Assembly: GCA_050486105.1 (NCBI GenBank)
Contig: JBJHCR010000401.1
Span: forward strand, 1-5,500
From: JAEXNA01 sp050486105
GTDB lineage: Bacteria; Vulcanimicrobiota; Xenobia; Xenobiales; JADMJV01
Length of the DNA: 5,500 nucleotides
Direction of reading: 5' to 3'
The translations under genes were made by a program, and so were the position numbers. The notes below the pieces were generated by a model. The model was not told the DNA's origin. It saw only the letters and a list, made by a program, of their open reading frames with translations, and searched no databases. Of the stretch, positions 1 to 5,103 are shown piece by piece. Each line of letters starts with the position of its first letter. Within the stretch, counting starts at the first letter, position 1.

Positions 1-2
1 TA

Positions 3-58
3 GAAAGCCTCCTCGTTTCGGCCTAGCCGTGATGGTCCAAGGGAGGCTTTCCCTTTTT
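3..58 (+). terminator. Probable intrinsic terminator of an upstream gene
   Basis: A perfect 10-bp stem pairs positions 3-12 (GAAAGCCTCC) with 42-51 (GGAGGCTTTC). It is followed by CC and a run of five T at 54-58. The 29-base loop contains a smaller hairpin, CGGC/GCCG at 19-22 and 26-29, around a three-base turn. The orientation fits termination of a plus-strand gene lying left of the window; the opposite strand has no T tract. The long loop and the short T run make it weaker than a textbook case. Confidence 0.6.
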
Positions 59-107
59 CTTGCTATCTCATGCCTGCGGGCTGCACCTTAAGTGGAATGC
101 GCCCGGT

Positions 108-123
108 TTGCACGCTAGTGCAA
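108..123. promoter_or_regulatory. Perfect 6-bp inverted repeat over a start codon
   Basis: TTGCAC (108-113) and GTGCAA (118-123) form a perfect dyad around GCTA. The last base of the right arm is the A of the ATG at 123. Such a site could be an operator for a dimeric helix-turn-helix repressor, or a small mRNA hairpin covering the start. No regulator is encoded nearby to support either. Chance is possible for a 6-bp dyad. Confidence 0.25.
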
Positions 124-326
124 TGTCCGTGAAGTTCGTCCCCACCAATGGTGGTCAGGCGCCTCTGTCGCAAGGAGAAGCGAACGCTCAATACCATGCG
201 TATTTGAGTGAGCTTCGACGCCGCGAGAGAGGATGCATGGCCGCCAGGCTAGGGATGAATTTCGCGGACGTTGTACTAGGCACAGATGATGGAGTTCGAC
301 GCCCTATCTTGAGCTTCCTGACTTAA
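123..326 (+). CDS. Small hypothetical protein, possibly a gene remnant
   Basis: This is a 67-residue reading frame starting MSVKFVPTNGG and ending RRPILSFLT before TAA. The frame stays open back to a TTG at 60, but that codon lies at the terminator T tract, so I chose the ATG at 123. There is no clear Shine-Dalgarno sequence before it. I recognise no family. The middle (about residues 22-36, QYHAYLSELRRRERG) looks like a charged helix; there is no signal peptide or membrane segment. Third codon positions are mixed rather than strongly G/C, unlike the larger genes in the window, which weakens the case for an active gene. It lies between a terminator and a broken toxin-antitoxin locus, so it may be debris from the same accessory patch. 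Confidence 0.3.
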   Translation: MSVKFVPTNGGQAPLSQGEANAQYHAYLSELRRRERGCMAARLGMNFADVVLGTDDGVRRPILSFLT

Positions 327-346
327 ATAAGTCGTCAAAGTATTCT
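318..346 (+). promoter_or_regulatory. Candidate promoter of the antitoxin remnant (leaderless)
   Basis: A -35-like CTGACT (318-323) lies 17 bases upstream of a -10-like TATTCT (341-346). Each matches the sigma-70 consensus at four of six positions. The ATG at 353 begins seven bases after the -10 box, about where transcription would start, so the mRNA would be leaderless. This agrees with the absence of a convincing Shine-Dalgarno sequence. It is inferred from sequence only. Confidence 0.4.
320..333. promoter_or_regulatory. Palindrome in the antitoxin promoter, candidate operator
   Basis: GACTTA (320-325) and TAAGTC (328-333) are perfect inverted arms separated by AA. The dyad overlaps the -35-like box and the spacer of the candidate promoter. 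It lies about 20 bases before the start of a ribbon-helix-helix antitoxin fragment. Antitoxins of this fold usually bind palindromes in their own promoters and repress them, so this is a reasonable remnant operator. Confidence 0.4.
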
Positions 347-352
347 CGAGCT

Positions 353-457
353 ATGAAGCCTGACTTTGTTCGCACCAGCATAGATCTGCCGAGGGATCTC
401 CATCGAAGGTTGCACGAGTTGGCTGCACGCCGGGGGCGCCATTGTGACCTTCGATGA
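353..457 (+). pseudogene. Truncated ribbon-helix-helix antitoxin (VapB/CopG-like)
   Basis: The frame gives 34 residues, beginning MKPDFVRTSIDLPRDLHRRL and continuing HELAARRG before changing to unrelated HCDLR and stop. The first 28 residues match the start of ribbon-helix-helix antitoxins: a beta strand (VRTSIDLP) followed by helix A (RDLHRRLHELAARRG). Intact members are about twice as long, with a second helix needed for dimerisation and a C-terminal tail that binds the toxin. Both are missing, so the product should be non-functional. The break comes just after ARRG, and the following DNA resembles the end of a PIN toxin in another frame. I read this as a deletion that joined the antitoxin head to the toxin tail. 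The RHH assignment is from remembered family pattern and is fairly firm; which antitoxin subfamily is not. Confidence 0.6.
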
Positions 458-500
458 AGCTCTGGCAAAACGGAGCACGAACGGCATTCTCCTGGCCTGA
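435..500 (+). pseudogene. Possible C-terminal remnant of a PIN-domain (VapC-like) toxin
   Basis: From 435, in a different frame from the antitoxin fragment, the DNA reads GAIVTFDEALAKRSTNGILLA followed by TGA at 498-500. Many VapC toxins end with a strand and an acidic turn of the form (L/I)(V/A)TFD, where the aspartate belongs to the Mg-binding ribonuclease site, and then a short tail. The motif here fits that pattern, and its position behind an antitoxin head matches the usual antitoxin-toxin gene order. Only about 20 residues remain, so the assignment relies on one short motif plus context. A chance reading of non-coding DNA is the main alternative. Confidence 0.35.
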
Positions 501-645
501 TCGAGAGTGCATTTTCGAGATCCCCTCCCTATGCTCTCTACTTCTGGGGCCAGATGTCAGCAATTGCACTCAAGCGTTCGAGGGTCTCTCGCCGGAACAT
601 TTCCATCATGTTGCATTCCTTGCTCATTTTCCCTATGATGAAAAT
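501..645. other. Non-coding stretch before the membrane-protein gene
   Basis: This gap holds no reading frame I recognise and no convincing terminator. The membrane-protein frame is open back to an ATG at 454, but the extra residues it would add look like non-coding translation. The only signal I support here is the candidate promoter at 611-639. Confidence 0.5.
611..639 (+). promoter_or_regulatory. Candidate promoter of the membrane-protein gene (leaderless)
   Basis: TATGAT (634-639) matches the -10 consensus at five of six positions. It is preceded, with a 17-base spacer, by TTGCAT (611-616), which keeps only the TTG of the -35 box. The ATG at 646 starts seven bases after the -10 box, so transcription would begin at or next to the start codon. 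The same geometry is seen at the antitoxin remnant. Confidence 0.4.
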
Positions 646-1125
646 ATGATTATTGCAGTTTTACTCGCGATTCTAGTTTTTGGGCCGATAGGATACTTTC
701 TTGCCCGAATGGTGGTGCACAGCTCCCTGGACAACGACCGTCCCTATCTCGGGCTGGTCTATCTCTTTCTGACTTTGGCGGGAGCCTTGAGCTTATTGTC
801 GTTCTTGGCTTTGGGGGGTCTGGTTCTTTTCGGTTTTTCCATGGGAGCCACGGCGGATCTCGCAGCCTCAAGGCTTGCAGAGGTTCAGTTTGGCTACCTC
901 ACCGGACTGGTGGCTGTCCTGGTTGGCTTGTGGGGGGTCATCGGAATCTTCACGGGGCCGGCCTGCGCCTTCTCCTCGGCCACGGTGGCCACCATCGCTG
1001 CCCTGATCTTCACCCTGGCCAAAGTTGACGACTATAACACTCGTCGATGGTTGCCGGTGGTGGTCGCGGGTATCGTGGCTTTCAATATGTGGCCCTTTGC
1101 GGCTTATCTAACCTTTGGACTTTAG
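646..1125 (+). CDS. Small multi-pass membrane protein, function unknown
   Basis: The 159-residue product is strongly hydrophobic, with about four or five membrane segments. These lie near residues 2-21, 36-66 (long enough for one kinked or two short helices), 84-103, 107-125 and 135-157. Between them are short polar loops such as HSSLDNDRPY (25-34) and KVDDYNTRRW (126-135). I recognise no family and see no catalytic motif. I chose the ATG at 646 because hydrophobic, protein-like sequence begins there and a good -10 box lies just upstream. An in-frame ATG at 454 would add 64 unconvincing residues across the toxin-antitoxin scar. The next gene begins 8 bases after this stop, so the two are probably co-transcribed, and this protein may be a membrane partner of the DUF1990 protein. 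Confidence 0.75.
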   Translation: MIIAVLLAILVFGPIGYFLARMVVHSSLDNDRPYLGLVYLFLTLAGALSLLSFLALGGLVLFGFSMGATADLAASRLAEVQFGYLTGLVAVLVGLWGVIGIFTGPACAFSSATVATIAALIFTLAKVDDYNTRRWLPVVVAGIVAFNMWPFAAYLTFGL

Positions 1126-1133
1126 GTCGAATC

Positions 1134-1781
1134 GTGCATTTTCTGTTGCCCGGACAAAAGCCTAGGCTGCTGGCTTGGGAGTCTCGGTCCATAGACCCCA
1201 GGGCCTATCGGGACCGCTTGCCTCAAGCCGACCACGACCTCACTGAAGTGACTCTGGGTTTTGAAGCGCCGGGCTCTCCCGTTCCCGGAGGAGCCTTCGA
1301 ATTGCTGGAGAGTGCCATCCTGGCCTATGACATCTTCGGCCCGTCCATAGGGGAGCCTGTGGTGGAGCGAGTCCCAGTGCGCTTTGGCGACTGCGTGGGT
1401 TTGAGGTTCCGCTTTCTTGGATTCGTACAGCTCTTTTTTGCCAGCCGGGTCGATAGAGTGTTTCGTTTGGAGAGTTGCCCGCAGGGGTGGACCAGCGGTT
1501 TCACCTATCGCACCCTCGAAGGTCATCCTGAGGTGGGGGAAGAGACCTTTCAGGTGATCAAGCAGCGAGATGGGGCGGTCGTCTTACGAATCGAAGCCTG
1601 GTCAAGGCCAAATTTGTGGTATGTTCGCCTATTTGCGCCGCTGGCACGTTGGATTCAAAAGAGGGCTGCCAAGGCCGCCGTGGCTCATTTGGCTGAGATC
1701 GCTTCGCAAAGCGACGGTCGGGGCCACGTTTATCCGGTGACCCCGCCTCGTCACCACCAGTCGCCGCCGCGTTCCTCTTGA
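1134..1781 (+). CDS. DUF1990 family protein
   Basis: A 215-residue, probably soluble protein with the features I associate with DUF1990. These are an early segment resembling the family's DHxxxxLG region (HDLTEVTLGFE, 34-44), a central GDCVGLRFRFLG (85-96), and the C-terminal YRTLEGHPEVGEETFQV (125-141), followed by SRPNLWYVRLFAPLARWIQKRAAK (157-180). In relatives the block before GHPE is usually YGTL, and the protein ends soon after the Gln-Lys-Arg helix. Here a proline- and histidine-rich tail extends to residue 215. The biochemical role of DUF1990 is unknown. I chose the GTG at 1134: it lies 8 bases after the membrane-protein stop, has TTTAGG upstream as a weak ribosome site, and gives MHFLLPGQKP, similar to family N-termini. 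The in-frame GTG at 1047 would overlap the upstream gene deeply. The 3' end overlaps the convergent TldE-like gene by 31 bp. Confidence 0.8.
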   Translation: MHFLLPGQKPRLLAWESRSIDPRAYRDRLPQADHDLTEVTLGFEAPGSPVPGGAFELLESAILAYDIFGPSIGEPVVERVPVRFGDCVGLRFRFLGFVQLFFASRVDRVFRLESCPQGWTSGFTYRTLEGHPEVGEETFQVIKQRDGAVVLRIEAWSRPNLWYVRLFAPLARWIQKRAAKAAVAHLAEIASQSDGRGHVYPVTPPRHHQSPPRSS

Positions 1782-3070
1782 ACCTTCAACCCCTGGGGTA
1801 AGCCTTCGCAAAGGACGGCAGCGGTGGCTATAGGTGGGGTGAAGCAGCGCAGATTCCAGCTCCTCTCGGCTCCAAGACCCATCAGACCGCTGCCTAAGAG
1901 ATCCACGAAGCGGCCTTTCACCAGAAAGGGCTCCAGGCGATGCGTCGGCCGCCCGTTCTGCACTCGAAAGGCGATTTGGGCCACCCGGCAAAATTCTCCG
2001 GGCTCTCGAGGTGCATCGCAGGGGGCCAGAGTGTCCAGGTAGATCCCGTTGCTGATCCGGCGAGTCAGTTCTCCCGTGGTCAGGGCTCCAGGAACCATGG
2101 CCAGGTTCGAATAGCCCGGGCGCGGCGGCTGTCCCCATTCCCGCACCGCTAATCCGGCGGCTCCCACTCCAAGTTTTTTGGCGTGATAGCGGTCGGCTAG
2201 GTGATGATGAACCACTCCTTCGTGAATCAAAGAAACTGGACGTCGGGCCACCCCTTCGCCATCAAAAGCGACTGTGCCCGGACCGCTTGGAAGGGTTCCA
2301 TCGTCTTGGATGGTGACGTCCTCATGCAACCAGGGCTCCCCCCAGGGAGCTGCTCGATCGGGATCGTTCAAGAATTTTGCCGCATCCAGGTGTTCGCCAA
2401 CCAGGTCTCGCAGGAGAGCCCCGGTGGCGTCCTCGCTGAATACGGCGGCTTGAAACCCATCTGGAGCCGAGCGGATCTCTTCCGAGTGAGCGCTGCGCCA
2501 GGCCAGACTCATGAGCAATTCGGCGGGACTTTCTCGCAGGCGGCTGGCCACCAGATTGGCCGCCAGGGGTAAGCCTTCGGTAGCTTTCACCGAAATGTTG
2601 TAGACAATGCGCTGTCCCACTTGCTCGCCAGCCCGGGTGATTAGGCACATCTGCTGCAGCCTCAATCCCGCCCGAATGGTGAGTGAGCGTCCAGGAATGA
2701 TTGAAGGCACCAGAAACCGGAGGCGGTCCACCAGCCTGCTCAATCGGGAGAGATGAGGCCTGGGTTCCACCGGTTCCACCGAGCCCACCTGCCCGGTGAA
2801 AGGAAGCCCGTGAGAAAACAGGATGGCGTCCTTGGGGCCTTTGCGGGCGTCGTGGACCGCTCTCTCCAGGAGGGTCTCCGGGGAATCGTCCAGGCTGCCC
2901 CAAGTCCAGCCGGCGCGGCCTTCCTGATTCACCCTCAAGCCCCAGCCCGAAGACTGGCGCCGGTAGTCGGGCTCGGCCAGGTCGATCTCAGTGCGTTCTT
3001 CCCAAACCACTTCGGCGTCGCGACAACGGCGCAAAGCGGTTCCGATCAGTTTCCCTACAGGTGGCTTCAT
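1751..3070 (-). CDS. TldE/PmbA-like protein of the TldD/PmbA peptidase family
   Basis: The 439-residue product has the normal length for TldE (PmbA). The diagnostic block is residues 268-302: AFDGEGVARR, LIHEGVV, then LADRYHAKKLG, matching the family pattern of FDDEG, LIExGVL and ARKLG. PGYSNLAMVPGA (318-329) and a glycine-rich LLGSGLMGLG (391-400) follow. TldD and TldE form a heteromeric cytoplasmic protease acting on unfolded or modified peptides. TldD carries the metal site (HExxxH), and TldE normally lacks it. Here HEGVVH at 283-288 fits that pattern by letter but lies where TldE has its LIExGVL strand, so I do not take it as the TldD site. I chose the ATG at 3070; the frame is open to 3325, but the extra 85 residues do not look like protein. 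No strong ribosome site is visible. No TldD partner is present in the window. Confidence 0.85.
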   Translation of the reverse strand: MKPPVGKLIGTALRRCRDAEVVWEERTEIDLAEPDYRRQSSGWGLRVNQEGRAGWTWGSLDDSPETLLERAVHDARKGPKDAILFSHGLPFTGQVGSVEPVEPRPHLSRLSRLVDRLRFLVPSIIPGRSLTIRAGLRLQQMCLITRAGEQVGQRIVYNISVKATEGLPLAANLVASRLRESPAELLMSLAWRSAHSEEIRSAPDGFQAAVFSEDATGALLRDLVGEHLDAAKFLNDPDRAAPWGEPWLHEDVTIQDDGTLPSGPGTVAFDGEGVARRPVSLIHEGVVHHHLADRYHAKKLGVGAAGLAVREWGQPPRPGYSNLAMVPGALTTGELTRRISNGIYLDTLAPCDAPREPGEFCRVAQIAFRVQNGRPTHRLEPFLVKGRFVDLLGSGLMGLGAERSWNLRCFTPPIATAAVLCEGLPQGLKVQEERGGDWW

Positions 3071-3327
3071 GGCGGCATGTTTTCCCAAGAGCCGGTCGGC
3101 GCCTGCTGCTGTGGGTGAAAAACCCTTTCGCTCGCCGTTGAGTGGTCTTGTGAATGGATTACCTAGGCTCGAGACTATGCTCGCTTCCCAGGGCTTCGTT
3201 GGCGAACTCCCTCTTGAGCTTCTAGGGAGTATAAGCCTAAGCCAGAGATAGAAGAGCTTCCTATCCCACCTGCGGAGTTCAAGTCCAGGGAAACTCTCCC
3301 TTCGACCGAAAGGTGGCGGCCACACCG
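3071..3327. other. Divergent intergenic region between the tldE-like and HDAC11-like genes
   Basis: This region must contain the promoters of both flanking genes unless they start inside longer transcripts. The best single element is AGTATA at 3228-3233, which reads TATACT on the minus strand, a good -10 box pointing toward the tldE-like gene. The hexamer 17 bases further upstream (CTCTTC on the minus strand, 3251-3256) is a poor -35. TATAAG on the plus strand at 3230-3235 has no -35 partner at suitable spacing. Open frames cross this stretch on both strands, but their translations look like noise. No terminator or clear operator was found. Confidence 0.4.
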
Positions 3328-4275
3328 ATGTTCATTTATCATCCGCGATATCTCTTCGGCTCACGTTGGCTGAATGCGCTCCACCCGTTCGAGTTCGATC
3401 GGGCCCGACAAGCCTCACAGGCCTTAACCCAGGTTTTCGGGAATCGCTTCACCGAGCGCCTGATCAGTCCAGAGAGGCCCCTGGAATTGTCGGATTTTGC
3501 CTTGGTGCACGACCCCTCGTACCTGCAAAGCCTATCTTCAGGTCGAACGGTCACCTCGGTGGTCGAGGTTCCTATCCTGGGATTTTTCCCTTACTCCTGG
3601 ATCCGGGGCTGGTTTTTGGAGCCCACCTTATGGGGAGCAGCGGGTACGGTCTTGGCCTTCGAGCACGCCTTGACTCACGGGGTGGCTTTCAATCTCAGCG
3701 GAGGCTTCCACCACGCCAAACGGGGTGGTGGGGAAGGTTTTTGTCTGCTGTCCGACATCGCCCTAGGCCTTGAAAGGCTCAGGCTTAAGGGTCTATTGAC
3801 CCCAGAGGATCCGGTGTTCTACATCGACCTCGATGTTCATCAGGGCAATGGAATAAGCACCGATTACGCCCACGACAAATCTGTGCGAATCCTCGATGTC
3901 TACAATCAAGAGATCTATCCGGTGGATACCGATCCCCAGGCCTTAGAGGGAGTCGATGTGGCTTGCCCGGTGAAGCCGGCCTGCACCGATAAAGACTACT
4001 TGGAGGCAGTGGAGAGTGGATTAGAGGAGCTTTTTGACTGGCCGAAGTCCCCCCGACTCGTGATCTACAATGCCGGCACCGACATCTTTCAGGACGACCG
4101 CTTAGGTGGGCTGATGGTCACTCGAACTGGAGTGAACCGGCGTGACCTCTTGGTCCTGGAAGCTGCTCAATCTCGGAGCGTTCCCATCGCCATTCTGGCC
4201 AGTGGAGGCTATTCGAAGACCAGCGCCAATCTGATGGCAGACCTTGGGCGTCAGCTCATGAAGCTCTTCGCGTAG
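3328..4275 (+). CDS. Class IV histone deacetylase-like (HDAC11-type) deacylase
   Basis: A 315-residue protein resembling HDAC11 across its length. It has IYHPRY and LHPFEFDRAR at the start (3-26), EVPILGFFP (80-88), NLSGGFHHAKRGGGEGFC (122-139), YIDLDVHQGNG (165-175), ILDVYNQEIYP (188-198), YNAGTDIFQDDRLGGL (247-262) and ASGGYSK (291-297). Expected catalytic residues are present: the histidine pair H128/H129, zinc ligands D169, H171 and D252, and Y295 of the GGY motif. The family removes acyl groups from lysine, and human HDAC11 prefers long-chain fatty acyl groups. The natural substrate here is unknown. No signal peptide is seen, so it should act in the cytoplasm. I prefer the ATG at 3328 because MFIYHP matches the family start. 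A GTG at 3313 would add five residues, and AGGTGG at 3311-3316 could serve as a somewhat distant ribosome site. It is followed 33 bases later by the BtpA-like gene. Confidence 0.88.
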   Translation: MFIYHPRYLFGSRWLNALHPFEFDRARQASQALTQVFGNRFTERLISPERPLELSDFALVHDPSYLQSLSSGRTVTSVVEVPILGFFPYSWIRGWFLEPTLWGAAGTVLAFEHALTHGVAFNLSGGFHHAKRGGGEGFCLLSDIALGLERLRLKGLLTPEDPVFYIDLDVHQGNGISTDYAHDKSVRILDVYNQEIYPVDTDPQALEGVDVACPVKPACTDKDYLEAVESGLEELFDWPKSPRLVIYNAGTDIFQDDRLGGLMVTRTGVNRRDLLVLEAAQSRSVPIAILASGGYSKTSANLMADLGRQLMKLFA

Positions 4276-4308
4276 GAGGCAAGGCCTACTTCTGCGAACC
4301 CCACCGGC

Positions 4309-5103
4309 ATGCGCGACCTCTTCCCACGCCCACGCAACCTGATCGGAATGGTGCACGTGGGGGCGCTCCCAGGCACTCCCCTCTCTCGCCAGACCCCGAA
4401 GCAACTCATCGAACAAGCGGTGCGTGAGGCTGAGATTCTGGCCGCCGTCGGCTTTGACGGAGTGATCCTAGAGAACATGCACGACCTGCCCTACCTCAAG
4501 GGTCAAGTGGGTCCCGAAGTGGTGGCGGTCATGGCTTGTTTGTGTCGGGCGGTGAAGTCGGCTATTGCTCTCCCCCTGGGGGTGCAGATCCTGGCCGGAG
4601 CCAACCAGGAGGCTCTGGCCGTGGCCCTGGCTGGTGGAGCCAGCTTCATTCGAGCCGAAGGTTTTGTTTTTGGTCACTTGGCTGATGAGGGCTTGATGGA
4701 GGCCTGCGCCGGACCGCTGTTGCGCTATCGACGGGGAATTGGAGCCGAGCACATAAAGGTGCTCTGCGACCTCAAGAAAAAGCACTCCTCCCACGCCTTG
4801 ACGGCGGATGTCAGTATCGGGGAGATGGCTCAGGCCGCTCAATTTTTCTTGGCCGACGGAGTGGTCCTCACCGGGACCTCCACCGGAAAAGAGGCTCAGA
4901 TCGAAGAACTCTCAGAGTTGCAACAGGCCTCGGATTTGCCCGTTTGGATCGGCTCCGGCCTGACCCCCAAAAACCTGTCTCGCTATTCCCAAGCCCATGG
5001 TCTGATCGTGGGAAGCTTTATCAAGGAAGACGGAGATTGGCGGAAACCTGTGAATCGAGAGCGATGCCAAGAGGTGGTGACGGCGTTTCGTGAGCAGTGT
5101 TGA
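4309..5103 (+). CDS. BtpA/SgcQ family TIM-barrel protein
   Basis: A 264-residue protein of normal family length with the BtpA signature along the chain: GMVHVGALPGTP (13-24), GFDGVILENMHDLPY (48-62), GVQILAGANQEALAVALAGGASFIRAEGF (91-119), LRYRRGIGAEHIKVLCDLKKKHS (138-160), ADGVVLTGTSTGK (182-194), WIGSGLTPKN (213-222) and LIVGSFIKEDG (232-242). The last two resemble phosphate-binding turns of TIM barrels, so a phosphorylated small molecule is a likely ligand (inference). Cyanobacterial BtpA is tied to photosystem I accumulation, while E. coli SgcQ sits in a sugar-related cluster; the reaction is not established to my knowledge. The ATG at 4309 puts the first barrel strand close to the N-terminus, as in relatives; no strong ribosome site precedes it. 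The downstream kinase overlaps it by 14 bp, which supports a metabolic rather than photosynthetic role here. Confidence 0.87.
   Translation: MRDLFPRPRNLIGMVHVGALPGTPLSRQTPKQLIEQAVREAEILAAVGFDGVILENMHDLPYLKGQVGPEVVAVMACLCRAVKSAIALPLGVQILAGANQEALAVALAGGASFIRAEGFVFGHLADEGLMEACAGPLLRYRRGIGAEHIKVLCDLKKKHSSHALTADVSIGEMAQAAQFFLADGVVLTGTSTGKEAQIEELSELQQASDLPVWIGSGLTPKNLSRYSQAHGLIVGSFIKEDGDWRKPVNRERCQEVVTAFREQC

Noticed and set aside
1..640. Insertion sequence or phage attachment site as the cause of the decayed patch
   Set aside because: No transposase or integrase fragment, terminal inverted repeats or target duplications could be seen.
454..645. Upstream in-frame extension of the membrane protein to an ATG at 454
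   Set aside because: The added 64 residues are not protein-like, cross the toxin-antitoxin scar and lie upstream of the best -10 box.
2322..2903. Long minus-strand frame of about 190 residues inside the TldE-like gene
   Set aside because: It is a shadow frame: its translation is low-complexity Gly/Pro/Arg/Ser and it lies wholly within a well-supported gene.
3185..3235. Plus-strand promoter TTGGCG...TATAAG or TTGAGC...TATAAG for the deacylase
   Set aside because: The spacers are about 25 and 10 bases, outside the usable range.
3071..3325. 85-residue N-terminal extension of the TldE-like protein
   Set aside because: The translation is arginine- and proline-rich noise with no match to the family start, and it would overlap the start of the divergent deacylase gene.
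4272..4289. Hairpin GTAGG/CCTAC after the deacylase stop as a terminator
   Set aside because: The stem is only 5 bp and no T tract follows; it more likely lies inside an operon.
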